The notes: generated by a model not told the origin, from the letters alone. 64,000 nucleotides of DNA from JAHDFB01 sp965658745 (GCA_965658745.1 CBFHTK010000007.1:1-64000); one strand, 5' to 3'; counted from the first letter of the stretch, positions 53,990 through 63,755 are shown. A program made the numbers and translations.

Positions 53990-54864
53990 GATTTTCTACT
54001 TAAATAAACTCCTGCTAAGATAAAAACCATTCCAAGAACATGAAAAATAGTGAAGGATTCTCCGTCTGCAACTCCCCACATTGAGGAAACTACAGGAATC
54101 AGATAGGTTACAGAGGAACCAAAGACTGCGTTGGTTCGCTGTACCATTTTGTAAAAGAGGATAGATGACAAAAATGTTCCTACTAATGATAAAATTGAGA
54201 CGTAGGCAATTCCTTTCCAAGCTCCAGTTTGAACTACTGCTGATGTAGCATCACTTACATACAACATTACAATTGCGAAGGGTATCAGAAAGCTAAAAGC
54301 CAAACTACTTAATAAGGTTGCGTTGATGTGATCGACTTTTCCTTTGACAACATTTACACTGATGCCGTAGCAAAGGGTTGCAGCAACGATATATAGTCCA
54401 TAGATGATCTTGCTATCTACCGATAACTCTTGCCCCCACACTGTCAATATAGTTGCACCCAAGAGACCAATGAAAACCCCAAGTGTTTTCCACTTATTGA
54501 GTTTGGTGGCAAAGAAAAGTATACCAATTATTAGTGTAAAAAGTGGCGTGAGAGAATTTAGAATTCCCGCGATGGACGATTCTAGCTCCTGTTGTGCAAG
54601 AGGAAAGAGAAAACTGGGAATTCCGGAACCGCACAATCCGACAATTAAGTAGAAAGGCCAATACGACCAATCGATTTCTTTCCACCGAATAATGCAGATG
54701 GGTAGAAAAGCGACACTTGAGATGAGAACTCGTAAAGCTCCTACCTGAATAGGTGTAAAATATGCTAAGCAGTATTTTATTAGAATGAATGAGCTTCCCC
54801 AAACAATACTCAGAAATACAAGAATGATCCAGTCCTGACGGCCAGGATTTTGAGCTTGAAGCAT
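53986..54864 (-). CDS. EamA/DMT family transporter
   Basis: A 292-residue inner-membrane protein with ten hydrophobic segments in two EamA repeats (~12-140 and ~155-285). VWGSSFILIKYCL near the N-terminus and the second-repeat LVGTFLSSILFYKMVQRTNA are typical. These proteins often export amino acids or metabolites; the substrate is unknown. Coupled to the SET gene by a four-base overlap. Confidence 0.87.
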   Translation of the reverse strand: MLQAQNPGRQDWIILVFLSIVWGSSFILIKYCLAYFTPIQVGALRVLISSVAFLPICIIRWKEIDWSYWPFYLIVGLCGSGIPSFLFPLAQQELESSIAGILNSLTPLFTLIIGILFFATKLNKWKTLGVFIGLLGATILTVWGQELSVDSKIIYGLYIVAATLCYGISVNVVKGKVDHINATLLSSLAFSFLIPFAIVMLYVSDATSAVVQTGAWKGIAYVSILSLVGTFLSSILFYKMVQRTNAVFGSSVTYLIPVVSSMWGVADGESFTIFHVLGMVFILAGVYLSRKS

Positions 54865-54890
54865 GAATTAGTTTTATGGGTTTTAGCTGT

Positions 54891-56240
54891 TTAGTTGGTA
54901 GAGCCTATGTTGTCAACTTTCCCACTTCTAAGTTCGTCTAGCTTGGACCTAACTGCTGAAAAGCTCACTGTCTCATCTTCGAAATATGCTACTAAGTCTT
55001 TGCTTTCGTTGTCAGTTGCTCCAAGATTATTGAGGATATTCATAAGGTGCATCTTCATATGCCCTTGTTGAATACCTGTAGTGACCAATGATCTTACGGC
55101 CGCAAAATTTTGAGCTAAACCGGTCGTTGCAATGATCATCATAAGTTCTTCAGCATTTGGATGTTCAAGAAGCTCTAAAGAACGCTTGGCCATCGGATGC
55201 AAGCTAGTTAGGCCTCCAACTGTTCCTACAGCTAGCGGTAGGTCGATCCAGAACTTGAAAACACCGTCACTGATCGAACAATGACTCAATGACCGATATT
55301 GTCCATCTGAACTAGCATATGTGTGACCACAAGCTTCTATTGCTCGAAAATCATTTCCAGTTGCAAGCACGACTGCATCTATACCATTGAAGATCCCTTT
55401 GTTATGGGTTGTTGCACGGTATGGATCAATATGGGCAATTTGAATTGCTTCATAAAAACGTCGAGCAAAAACTTCGCTTGTCATGTGGTTTGGAAACATA
55501 CCTAATTCACTAATTGGGCAGGAAGCTTCCACACGAACCATACATTCAGGAGTCAAATTTGAAAGAATAGCCATAATGATTTCAACATCCTTTTCGCTAT
55601 CTGAGAAACCACTATCTTCGATCATGAATTGCCGCAAAGATTGGCCAAATTGCTCTAAAACACTATTTATGAAATTTGCCCCCATGCTGTCGCATGTCTC
55701 AAACTTGACTCGTAGTTGATAGTAATTATCCATTTTCTGGGTAAAGTCTATCAATTCGATATCAATTATTCCTCCACCGCGCTTTTCCATATTTCTGGTA
55801 ATATCGGCAGCGTCCGTCAGAAGTCTATTTTTTATATCATCAAGTCTAGAACGGAGTTTCAATGATTTACCATTCCACTTGAAATGTAATTGTCCAACTT
55901 TTCTTGTTCCTATGATATGAGCTTTGAATCCACCTCTGTCAGCCCAGAATTTCGCTGCAGCTGATGCTGCAGCAACTACAGAACTCTCTTCAATCACCAT
56001 TGGAATGCAGTATACTCTATCATTGATGATGAAGTTTGGAGCTACGCCGTAAGGTAGTATGAAATTACTTATTGTATTTTCACTGAACCCATCGATAATC
56101 TTTTGCTCTTTTTCATTTGAATGCCAATAGCTCATGAGCTCATTCATGACAGTCTCGGGATCTTTGTAGAAAGTTTTTACAATCCACTTGATTTTACCCG
56201 CCTTGTTAAGCTTAGAAAAGCCAGAAATTCGTTTGCTCAT
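54891..56240 (-). CDS. mvaA: Hydroxymethylglutaryl-CoA reductase, class II
   Basis: Makes mevalonate from HMG-CoA for isoprenoid synthesis. The 449-residue protein has the catalytic Glu region ENTISNFILPYGVAPNF, VIEESSVVAAASAAAKFW, DSMGANF (substrate Asp), ATGNDFRAIEACGHTYAS and LPLAVGTVGGLTSLHP. The form is closer to bacterial class II than to the membrane-bound class I. It is followed 18 bases upstream on the same strand by the IPP isomerase gene, giving an isoprenoid pair. The kinases and decarboxylase of the pathway are not here. Confidence 0.95.
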   Translation of the reverse strand: MSKRISGFSKLNKAGKIKWIVKTFYKDPETVMNELMSYWHSNEKEQKIIDGFSENTISNFILPYGVAPNFIINDRVYCIPMVIEESSVVAAASAAAKFWADRGGFKAHIIGTRKVGQLHFKWNGKSLKLRSRLDDIKNRLLTDAADITRNMEKRGGGIIDIELIDFTQKMDNYYQLRVKFETCDSMGANFINSVLEQFGQSLRQFMIEDSGFSDSEKDVEIIMAILSNLTPECMVRVEASCPISELGMFPNHMTSEVFARRFYEAIQIAHIDPYRATTHNKGIFNGIDAVVLATGNDFRAIEACGHTYASSDGQYRSLSHCSISDGVFKFWIDLPLAVGTVGGLTSLHPMAKRSLELLEHPNAEELMMIIATTGLAQNFAAVRSLVTTGIQQGHMKMHLMNILNNLGATDNESKDLVAYFEDETVSFSAVRSKLDELRSGKVDNIGSTN

Positions 56241-56258
56241 ATTATAGTTGTTGTTAGT

Positions 56259-57296
56259 CTACACAGGGTTTCTCACTGTAAGAAAAGATGAAGCCATCAT
56301 CATTCCTTCCCGTTGAATTTCTATGTACTGGCAAAGTGGCTCATATCCTTCAAGTGCATGCTTCAAAAATGCTGACGCGTGTCCTGAAATTGCATGTATT
56401 TTCGAACGATTTCGGAGGTAATAACTATCTAAGAAATCCTTGACGCCTCCCGAAATAATTAAATTTTCAACAACCGGATTTCCAGAATCAGCAATTGAAT
56501 TAACCATGTTAACCATTTCTTCTGCTGTATGTCCTACATGTGAAACGGGCTCGAGCATCGCTTGACGTAACGGATCTGCTCTAAATAATTCTATGGTCGC
56601 AAAGTTTGTTCCACCAGAAGCCGCAAATTCTACTGCCGCAAGTGGCAAGTGCAATAGTGCTTCAAGACTTTTTGGACCCATCCCTTGACCAACCTCTTTA
56701 ACGATTATTGGCATGTCAAGAGCATCTATAGCACGTTTGATAACGTCAATTGGAGCTTCTTTGAATCGGTCACCTTCGGGTTGTAACCACTCTTGTAGAG
56801 GATTTACATGAATGATCAGTCCATCAGCATTTAGTTTAGAGACCATGTCACGAATCCGTTGCCAGTCTCCTTCTTGAGCTAAAATCTCTACTTGTGCAAT
56901 ACCTAGATTTGCGTATAATGGAAATTCTCCAATCCATTTCTTTACATCAAAATCTGGAAAATACTCATCGGAAAACAGTAGCGACCTACATGAGCCAAGC
57001 CCCATACCAAAGCCATATTCTCCACAAGCCTTTGCCAAATTATGGTTAATCGTTCTAGCTTTCTCTGTTCCACCCGTCATCGAACTTACCCATAATGGAA
57101 GTTTAAGTTCGTGTCCAGCAAACTGGGTGTGAAGCGCCGTTTTATCTTGCAGATGAGGAGACAACATCGGCTCATAATAAAACCTTTTGTCTATTTGCAT
57201 TCTGTTCTGCTGACTCTTGAATGAAAGGGTAATGTGATCTTCCTTTCTTGAGCTAGCAGTTACATCTTCATCTTTATATATTTCCTTATTCTCCAT
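56259..57296 (-). CDS. fni: Type 2 isopentenyl-diphosphate delta-isomerase
   Basis: FMN-dependent enzyme that interconverts IPP and DMAPP. The 345-residue protein shows the TIM-barrel signatures LPLWVSSMTGGTEKA, GLGSCRSL, HVNPLQEWLQPEGD (substrate/metal site), PIIVKEVGQGM, EFAASGGTNF and ISGGVKDF. It is first in the two-gene unit with the HMG-CoA reductase. The long gap upstream may hold its promoter. Confidence 0.94.
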   Translation of the reverse strand: MENKEIYKDEDVTASSRKEDHITLSFKSQQNRMQIDKRFYYEPMLSPHLQDKTALHTQFAGHELKLPLWVSSMTGGTEKARTINHNLAKACGEYGFGMGLGSCRSLLFSDEYFPDFDVKKWIGEFPLYANLGIAQVEILAQEGDWQRIRDMVSKLNADGLIIHVNPLQEWLQPEGDRFKEAPIDVIKRAIDALDMPIIVKEVGQGMGPKSLEALLHLPLAAVEFAASGGTNFATIELFRADPLRQAMLEPVSHVGHTAEEMVNMVNSIADSGNPVVENLIISGGVKDFLDSYYLRNRSKIHAISGHASAFLKHALEGYEPLCQYIEIQREGMMMASSFLTVRNPV

Positions 57297-57600
57297 TTAT
57301 TTCATCATTGAACCTTGAGCACAAATGCTATAGGGCTTTCGCCCAAAAGGTCGGATAATCTATGTAATTACTCGCAAATAGCTTTCGTTACTTTGTAAAA
57401 ATCTGAAACAAAAATAATTTAATTTAGTTGAAATCCGTTTATTTTAAGACAGCTCCTATCGGTTACTCTTGAAATCCAAGACTAAGACGTAATCCCTCAA
57501 AATTTGAATTGGAATATTTATCACCTCAACATTGGCATTTGGCAGCATTCTTGTACTATATATTCTGGCATAAAAAGCCATCATCTAAAAAGTGTTAAAT
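57297..57600. other. Intergenic region between divergent isoprenoid and TPR genes
   Basis: 304 bases with no protein-like frame. It contains one GNRA-loop hairpin copy (57332-57349). No clear TAnnTTTG element is placed well for either gene. Confidence 0.5.
57332..57349. repeat. GNRA-loop hairpin copy (intergenic, reverse)
   Basis: On the minus strand CTTTTGGGCGAAAGCCCT: stem GGGC/GCCC with a GAAA tetraloop. Confidence 0.65.
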
Positions 57601-58761
57601 ATGACTAATTGCAAAGAAAACGTCCAGAGAGCTATTCGGATATCTTCTCTGATTTTGCTTTTGTTTGGAACCACCCTATTTCAGGCTCAAGCTCAAGACC
57701 AAGTAAAGGCTATCGAGTACTTTAACAAGGGAGTAGATGCATTAACTCAAAAGAACTACAAACAAGCTATAGAACTGTATTCCTTGGCAATCAAGGAAGA
57801 CCCAAGCTATACTAAGGCGTATTACAATCGAGCTAATGCAAAATTGACCATAAAAGCGTATGAAGATGCAATAAACGATTTTGATTTGACAATTAGACAA
57901 GATCCAGATTTTAAGAAAGCACATCTCTACAAGGGCTATGCTCTGATGAAGTTGAAGATGTACGATACTGCTATTTTCTCATATACAGAAGCTATAAGAT
58001 TGGATCCCTCATATTCAACTGCATATATGAACAGAGCAATCTGTTTAATGAATATGAAAAAATACAAACCTGCATCCGAGAATCTGCGAAAAGTTGTTGA
58101 GCTTCAACCTGATAATGCTACTGGATATTATAATATGGGTCTATGCTATGACAAGTTAGAGCAATATGATAAAGCTGCCATAGCTTATGGTAATGCGATA
58201 AAGATCAATCCTGCCAACAAGAAGGCTTATATGGCAAAGGGAAAAGCTCTTATGAAAGATGAGAAATACGAACTTGCGTCCCAAGATTTCAGTAGTGCCT
58301 TGCAGGAAGACCCAAATATGGCGGACGCATATTATTATAGAGCTTTTTGTAAAATGAAGTTAAAAAATACTAGGGCTGCGATGATAGACTTTAGTTTAGC
58401 TCTAGATGAAGAACCTGCTCATAAGTCTGCAAGGAAGTATAGAGCGGCTTGTTATTTGGAGCAAGACCTATATGAAAAAGCACTTACCGATTATCAGGTT
58501 CTCCTGAAAGCTGATCCTAAAAATGCAAGAAATCATTACAGTATGGGTGTCGCCTATCTTAATATGGAAAAGCCTGAAAATGCTCTTGAAAAGTTTTCTG
58601 ACGCAATTGATCTTGATCCAAAACTCGCAGAAGCATATTACAATCGAGCAAATGTGCATGTGAAATTATTACATGAAGAAGCAGCATGCCGAGATATCAA
58701 GAAAGCTGCTGAACTGAGATTACCTCAAGCGATTGAAAATATGGATAAAGTGTGCATTTAG
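57601..58761 (+). CDS. Exported TPR-repeat protein
   Basis: A 386-residue protein with a signal peptide (~1-31, ending FQAQA/Q) and about ten 34-residue tetratricopeptide repeats (W/Y-N-x-x-AYYNRA pattern), filling nearly all the mature chain, plus a Sel1-like end. The ATG is chosen over the in-frame GTG three codons earlier. It probably scaffolds a protein complex in the periplasm; the partner is unknown. A bulged hairpin (58766-58794) lies between it and the convergent M43 gene. Confidence 0.82.
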   Translation: MTNCKENVQRAIRISSLILLLFGTTLFQAQAQDQVKAIEYFNKGVDALTQKNYKQAIELYSLAIKEDPSYTKAYYNRANAKLTIKAYEDAINDFDLTIRQDPDFKKAHLYKGYALMKLKMYDTAIFSYTEAIRLDPSYSTAYMNRAICLMNMKKYKPASENLRKVVELQPDNATGYYNMGLCYDKLEQYDKAAIAYGNAIKINPANKKAYMAKGKALMKDEKYELASQDFSSALQEDPNMADAYYYRAFCKMKLKNTRAAMIDFSLALDEEPAHKSARKYRAACYLEQDLYEKALTDYQVLLKADPKNARNHYSMGVAYLNMEKPENALEKFSDAIDLDPKLAEAYYNRANVHVKLLHEEAACRDIKKAAELRLPQAIENMDKVCI

Positions 58762-58788
58762 CGCAGATTAATAAGGGGATTGTACCTC

Positions 58789-59991
58789 TTAATCTATAAT
58801 TACTAGCTTTTTCAATTCATACTGAAAGCTTATGTAGTAGATACCAGTTTCAAGATCATTCAGTTGCAGGTAATACGGTGAGCTATCTACATCTGTTTTG
58901 AATAATAAATCTCCCGTAACGTCGTAGATTTTGAGGGATTGATCTTTTAGGAATTGACTGTAAATAATAGTAATCCCTGAAGTAGCAGGGTTAGGAAAGA
59001 AATGCCAGTTTTTAGCGATAAAAGTTGTGGAAGAACTTGAAACGGTGCAAGAACTAAGACTTTGATCAAGTAGCACTGAACGCTCGTCTTGCAAACTAGT
59101 CCACATAATATCTTTTTGATCTTGGGTAAACATCGTCAGGCATGCATCGTCTGAATAATCCATGAAGTTCATGAACATGATACCATTATTCTGAGTGCAA
59201 ATGTCTGGATTTGGAAAACTTGGGCATCCGAAAGTGGGACCGTCTTGTAGCGGTGTATCTTCACAGCCATCATCTGAATTGCAGGCATCATTAAGCTCTC
59301 CCCAAGTGTGAAATAGACCAAAATAATGCCCCATTTCATGTGTGAGAGCTCTTCCCAATTCGTGCGGAGCTTCCATATGACTACCTTGATTTCCAAAATA
59401 TTGGTAATTGATCAATACACCGTCTTTGGCTTCTGGGACCGCTTCTCCCGGAAAAGTAGCAAATCCTAGAATTTCTGAATCTCCTAGGTCAGCAACCCAA
59501 ATGTTGATATACTTTTCGTTGTCCCATGCTGCTTTTCCTCCTTGATTGGTTAAGTAGTAGAATTCTGTTAAGCCTATCTCTGGAACACTTGTTTCGGTTC
59601 TGGTAATTCCATTAGTTGTATTTCCTTCAGGGTCAACAGTGGCAAGGCAAAACTGAATTTCTGTATCTGCAGCTACCTGTTGAAAAATACTAGGAGTATT
59701 GACAAAATCAGCATTTAGCTTACTGAAATCTTCATTAACTCGCTCGATTTGCGCTTTAATTTGTGCCTCAGAGATATTTTGGATATCCTCATTGTGCAAA
59801 ATATGGACGACAACAGGCAGATAGACCGTTTGTCTGATTTTTGGTAGGACTTCCGAGTTCACGTTTTCTTGAATTACGGAAGTGGCTACTGGATTAGCTA
59901 GGCACTTTTGGGCTTGAACCCAAAAACCAAGACACATGTAAAGAAACATGAAGATTACCGATAGAAATTTCGCAGGAATTATTGTGTACAC
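58789..59991 (-). CDS. M43 family (pappalysin-like) metalloprotease with T9SS sorting domain
   Basis: A 400-residue secreted zinc peptidase. The GTG start at 59991 is preferred to the ATG 14 codons in, because it gives the complete signal peptide (ending WVQA/Q). The zinc site is H218-E-M-G-H222-Y-F-G-L-F-H228, with a Met-turn NFMDYSDDACLTMFT. The C-terminal ~80 residues (FFPNPATSGITII to KKLVIID) form a T9SS type A sorting domain. It should act outside the cell. The signal region contains a TTTTGGG-CTTGAA-CCCAAAA palindrome (59906-59925). Confidence 0.92.
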   Translation of the reverse strand: MYTIIPAKFLSVIFMFLYMCLGFWVQAQKCLANPVATSVIQENVNSEVLPKIRQTVYLPVVVHILHNEDIQNISEAQIKAQIERVNEDFSKLNADFVNTPSIFQQVAADTEIQFCLATVDPEGNTTNGITRTETSVPEIGLTEFYYLTNQGGKAAWDNEKYINIWVADLGDSEILGFATFPGEAVPEAKDGVLINYQYFGNQGSHMEAPHELGRALTHEMGHYFGLFHTWGELNDACNSDDGCEDTPLQDGPTFGCPSFPNPDICTQNNGIMFMNFMDYSDDACLTMFTQDQKDIMWTSLQDERSVLLDQSLSSCTVSSSSTTFIAKNWHFFPNPATSGITIIYSQFLKDQSLKIYDVTGDLLFKTDVDSSPYYLQLNDLETGIYYISFQYELKKLVIID

Positions 59992-60056
59992 AATTTTTAG
60001 TTCAATTCTTTCAGAAACAATTTTAGTTATTAAACGTAAACTGTAGCAAAATGTGT

Positions 60057-61283
60057 CTAAAGATCGGAGGTTAAGATCAAGTTTAAGTCCATATACTTGA
60101 TTCCAAATCGCTTTGCCAAGTATTCATTGGTTAGTTTCCCCTTATACATATAAATTCCGTGACGAATACCTTCATTATTGTAGAGCATCTGAGCTAAATT
60201 AACTGAGTTACCCATACGCAGTAAAAGAGGCACAAGGATGTTACTAAATGCAATCGATGCTGTCCTGGATACTTTTGAGGCAATGTTCGGAACACAGTAA
60301 TGGATTACACCGTGTTTTATAAATGTTGGACTTTTATGTGTCGTAACTTCAGATGTTTCGATGCAGCCTCCTTGGTCAATACTTATGTCTACAATTACCG
60401 AACCTTTTTTCATTTTGCTTACCATCTCTTCTGTAACAACGACAGGTGCACGGCCAGTTTCACTATGCAGTGCACCTATAACAACGTCTGCACTCAGTAG
60501 CTGATATGCCAAATAAACAGGATTAATGGTACTCGTATGCAATTGACGACCTACTTTATCTTGAAGGTCCATTAATTTGTAAATATTATTGTCAAACACT
60601 CGGACTGAGGCACCCATAGCAAGTGCGGCTCTAGTTGCATGTTCACCAGTGACTCCTGCTCCAAGAACTACAACTTTGGTAGGAGGTACTCCAGAGATCG
60701 AACCAAGTATTACTCCTCTTCCTTGATTCTGATTGGTCAGTAATTCTGCAGCGGTTTGAATGGACATCTGTCCCGCTATTTCACTCATAATACGTACAAC
60801 TGGAAAAGAACCATCTTTGGCCTGCATATATTCCATTGCTGCAGCAGTGACTTTCTTGGATTGTAGTTTCTTTATATAGTTGTCATTGATAATGGGAATC
60901 GACAACTGTGAAATCAACATTTGGTTGAAAGTCAAAAATTCAATTTCGTCCGGTGTTGGTGGTTGCACCTTCAAAAGTACATGAGATTGAAATACTTTTT
61001 GCTTATCTGACGTAACCTCCGCACCAGCTTCGGAGTAATGGTGGTCAGAGAATCTAGATTTTTCTCCTGCTCCTGATTCAACGATTATACGATGCCCATG
61101 CCCGGTGAGGACTCGAACACTATTTGGTACAAGTGCAACACGGCTTTCCACCATAGTCGTTTCTTTGGGAATGCCGATCTGCAGCTTTTGCGATTTATGT
61201 GCTAAATCGAGCATTTCGGTTTGGGTAGCATATTGTTCTTTTGTAAAAAAACTGCTAAATGGATTTTTTCCCTGTTCGCCCAT
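60057..61283 (-). CDS. ald: Alanine dehydrogenase
   Basis: NAD-dependent oxidative deamination of alanine to pyruvate, or the reverse. The 408-residue protein has IGIPKETTMVESRVALVP, RFSDHHYSEAGAEV, MEYMQAKDGSFPVVRIMSEIAG, the nucleotide-binding VVVLGAGVTGEHATRAALAMGA, the IVDISIDQGGC block and HYCVPNIASKVSRTAS. It is ~35 residues longer at the N-terminus than the Bacillus enzyme, common in Bacteroidota. The nicotinamide nucleotide transhydrogenase alpha subunit is related but lacks this pattern. Confidence 0.93.
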   Translation of the reverse strand: MGEQGKNPFSSFFTKEQYATQTEMLDLAHKSQKLQIGIPKETTMVESRVALVPNSVRVLTGHGHRIIVESGAGEKSRFSDHHYSEAGAEVTSDKQKVFQSHVLLKVQPPTPDEIEFLTFNQMLISQLSIPIINDNYIKKLQSKKVTAAAMEYMQAKDGSFPVVRIMSEIAGQMSIQTAAELLTNQNQGRGVILGSISGVPPTKVVVLGAGVTGEHATRAALAMGASVRVFDNNIYKLMDLQDKVGRQLHTSTINPVYLAYQLLSADVVIGALHSETGRAPVVVTEEMVSKMKKGSVIVDISIDQGGCIETSEVTTHKSPTFIKHGVIHYCVPNIASKVSRTASIAFSNILVPLLLRMGNSVNLAQMLYNNEGIRHGIYMYKGKLTNEYLAKRFGIKYMDLNLILTSDL

Positions 61284-61340
61284 AAGTCTAGATTATTGAT
61301 TGACAATCAATATACAACTAATTGCCAAATTTGATTGACT

Positions 61341-61760
61341 TTATTCGTATTTAGTACACTCTAGTTTCCGGATTTTATCTCCTAGAATTGAAATCTGAAT
61401 ATCAACGTGCTCTCCAAGTAATCCAAACGCATATTCTGGCCATTCGATAAAGACATAGCGACCATTATCTAGGTAATCTTCGAAACCAAAATCAAGGATT
61501 TCAACTTGATCTTCTATGCGATACAAATCCATGTGAATGATCGACTCTCCCTTTTCTAGCTCATATTCATTTACTAAAGAAAATGTAGGACTAGATGCAG
61601 TAGTAATAGTATCTTTTACTTTGCAGAATGCTTTAACAAAAGCTGTCTTACCAGCCCCTAGAGTACCTTGCAAAGTAAACACTTGGTTGGAGTCATAAGA
61701 AGAACAGATAGCTTCCACTGCTTCCTCGAGTTCGCGCTCGTCGTAGATATAAATTGTCAT
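61341..61760 (-). CDS. tsaE: tRNA threonylcarbamoyladenosine complex ATPase TsaE
   Basis: ATPase of the TsaBDE complex that makes t6A37 on ANN-reading tRNAs. The 139-residue protein has Walker A GTLGAGKT (32-39), SSPTFSLVNEY, the conserved HMDLYRIE and FIEWPEY. The length is normal. Confidence 0.95.
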   Translation of the reverse strand: MTIYIYDERELEEAVEAICSSYDSNQVFTLQGTLGAGKTAFVKAFCKVKDTITTASSPTFSLVNEYELEKGESIIHMDLYRIEDQVEILDFGFEDYLDNGRYVFIEWPEYAFGLLGEHVDIQISILGDKIRKLECTKYE

Positions 61761-61790
61761 GTATTCGGTTTTGTGTAACCGAGTTATTAT

Positions 61791-62177
61791 CTAGAATGGA
61801 AGGTCTCCCATATCATCGGAAGAATTATCATTAGAAACATTAGCAAAAGGGTCTTCTGTTGGAAGACTTTCTGCAGTGGGAGGTGCTGGAACTGCAGGGT
61901 TAGCTGATGCTCCTGCATTTTCAATTTTCCATGCATTTAGGTTCGTGAAGTATTTTTCATTCCACTCACGTCCGCGAAGGTCAAAATACACCTTTAGTTG
62001 ATCGCCTTCGGTGAATGGATCAATCACGCTACATCGATCTTGCGTAAGTTGGAATTTGATCATTTGCGGATATCTATCATCGATCGTCTCGATAACGAAA
62101 TCGCGCGCTTGAAAGGTTGCTGATTTGCTTTCAACATCAAATTTTTTAATCAGTTTTCCATTAATTTCAAAAGACAT
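61791..62177 (-). CDS. DUF3127 protein with SSB-like acidic tip
   Basis: A 128-residue protein. Residues 1-95 form an OB-like beta-rich domain (NGKLIKKFDVESKSATFQARDFVIE, then a DLRGREWNEKYFTNLNAWKI block). A flexible Ala/Pro linker follows (~96-115) and the chain ends DDMGDLPF, like the acidic tip of single-stranded DNA-binding protein that recruits partners. DUF3127 proteins are characteristic of Bacteroidota and their role is not established. SSB-like binding is an inference from this layout. Confidence 0.8.
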   Translation of the reverse strand: MSFEINGKLIKKFDVESKSATFQARDFVIETIDDRYPQMIKFQLTQDRCSVIDPFTEGDQLKVYFDLRGREWNEKYFTNLNAWKIENAGASANPAVPAPPTAESLPTEDPFANVSNDNSSDDMGDLPF

Positions 62178-62191
62178 ATATAATTTTTTTG

Positions 62192-62199
62192 CAAATATA
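62192..62199 (-). promoter_or_regulatory. Putative -7 element of the DUF3127 gene
   Basis: On the minus strand TATATTTG, 14 bases before the ATG, implying a very short leader. No TTG at -33. Confidence 0.45.
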
Positions 62200-62309
62200 A
62201 AGAACTCTCGACTATCTGAGACCTATTATTGACATTCTAATTAAGAAAAGAGATTGCATTATTGAGTAAGTGCAGTCCGAGAGGAAGGGTCACTAAGGCA
62301 CAACGACCA

Positions 62310-62822
62310 TTATTTAAACCAACTACTGTAAAGTGTGTAGTTTTTAGCTGTTCTCTTTATAAAGAACTGAAGATTATCAGATTCAAGTTTTTTGATTTTC
62401 TTGGCCGGAATTCCACCGTAAATCCAGCCAGATTCCAATCGCTGATTTTCTAAAACTACAGCTCCTGCTGCAACAATTACATGCGATTCGATATGTGTGT
62501 TATCCATGATTACAGCTTTCATGCCTATCAGGACTTCTTTGTCAATCGTACATCCGTGTAAAACTGCACCATGCCCAACTGACACATCATCGCCGATTAT
62601 TGTTTGACTTTTTTCATAGGTGCAATGAATTATTGCACCATCTTGAATATTGACTCGGTCTCCAATTCGGATCGCATTGACATCACCTCTTATAACAGCG
62701 CCATACCAAAAGCTACAATCATCGCCTGTTTCTACGTCACCGATCAATCTTGCTGTATCTGCAATGAAATTAAGGTGACCCATTTTGGGCGAAAGTCCTC
62801 TTACTTCGACAATAGTCTGCAT
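62310..62822 (-). CDS. Gamma-class carbonic anhydrase-like hexapeptide protein
   Basis: A 170-residue left-handed beta-helix protein with hexapeptide repeats. The metal-binding pattern is present in CSFWYGAVIRGD, then HCTYEKSQTIIGDDVSVGHG and HGCTID (His ligands from neighbouring subunits). Catalytic activity is not certain for bacterial YrdA/CaiE-like members. A GNRA-hairpin variant (62782-62799) lies in the first codons (RGLSPKM). Confidence 0.85.
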   Translation of the reverse strand: MQTIVEVRGLSPKMGHLNFIADTARLIGDVETGDDCSFWYGAVIRGDVNAIRIGDRVNIQDGAIIHCTYEKSQTIIGDDVSVGHGAVLHGCTIDKEVLIGMKAVIMDNTHIESHVIVAAGAVVLENQRLESGWIYGGIPAKKIKKLESDNLQFFIKRTAKNYTLYSSWFK

Positions 62823-62823
62823 A

Positions 62824-63738
62824 CTACTCCTCGATTATTGGCGTCATCGTGTAACCTTGCTTTCTGAGTAGTGAAATCACCCCTTCATCACCTACTAAGT
62901 GACCTGCTCCAACTGCGAAGAATACAGGTTCTTTGGCCATATACTCTTGCATAACTGGAATCCAATTCTTGTTTCGATTATTTAAAAGAAGATCCATATC
63001 ACCAAGCGTTTCGTCGCTAAACATTTCGCCCATACCCTTTAAATCTTGTTCTTTATAAATATCGATCATCTTCTTGAAATCATCATCTCCTGAGTTTGTT
63101 GATTTGATACTTTCGACTAGCATTTTGGCTTGATCCAAATATGGTATAGAATCAAAAACACTCAACTGATATTCTACCGTTTCTAGACCACCAAGTTCCA
63201 TTTTTTGAGTATTAGCAATTTCCATAAATTCCATCTCATATGACTTCATTTCGCCACTTTGCATAGCGTTTGGCGACATGTCTTCACTAGCGAAGACACT
63301 GAGAAAAGCTGGTTTCATTCGTTCAAACAATGCTAATGGCAAGCCCATTTTGTCAAAATGCGCTTTGATAAGGTCGTACTCCTCTTGAGTCGTAAAGTCA
63401 CGAAGTGTTTTGCCATCTTTCATGACGGCTTTACTCATCAAAGCCATTTGAGCACTCATATCGGACATCACGCTCATGTCTATTTCAAACACCATTTTCT
63501 CTGTGGATTCAATTGCTTGAAGCGTACCTTTTGGGTAGAAAAAATCTTCAGATGGAATTATATGAATCGTGCCATAAAGATACGATGGTGACATGTCGCC
63601 TTTTTCAATTTTCCAGAGTAGAGCCTTTTCAGTCGGCGCTGTTGAAGATAATTTTCCCGCTTTTTTACTGACGCTACAAGATGATATTACCCCAACTGAA
63701 AGGAAAAGGATGAAGAGTTTCGATAATAAATTATTCAT
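62824..63738 (-). CDS. TraB/GumN family lipoprotein
   Basis: A 304-residue lipoprotein (lipobox ISSC, Cys21) of the TraB/GumN group, related to Tiki-type proteases. The N-terminal LWKIEKGDMSPSYLYGTIHIIP carries the GTxH motif, and PVFFAVGAGHLVGDEGVISLL carries the second (GAGHL). Metal-dependent peptidase activity is a family guess. The ATG at 63738 is preferred to an in-frame TTG seven codons upstream, because it directly precedes the lipoprotein signal. Confidence 0.86.
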   Translation of the reverse strand: MNNLLSKLFILFLSVGVISSCSVSKKAGKLSSTAPTEKALLWKIEKGDMSPSYLYGTIHIIPSEDFFYPKGTLQAIESTEKMVFEIDMSVMSDMSAQMALMSKAVMKDGKTLRDFTTQEEYDLIKAHFDKMGLPLALFERMKPAFLSVFASEDMSPNAMQSGEMKSYEMEFMEIANTQKMELGGLETVEYQLSVFDSIPYLDQAKMLVESIKSTNSGDDDFKKMIDIYKEQDLKGMGEMFSDETLGDMDLLLNNRNKNWIPVMQEYMAKEPVFFAVGAGHLVGDEGVISLLRKQGYTMTPIIEE

Positions 63739-63755
63739 AAAAGTTTCTTTTTTTA

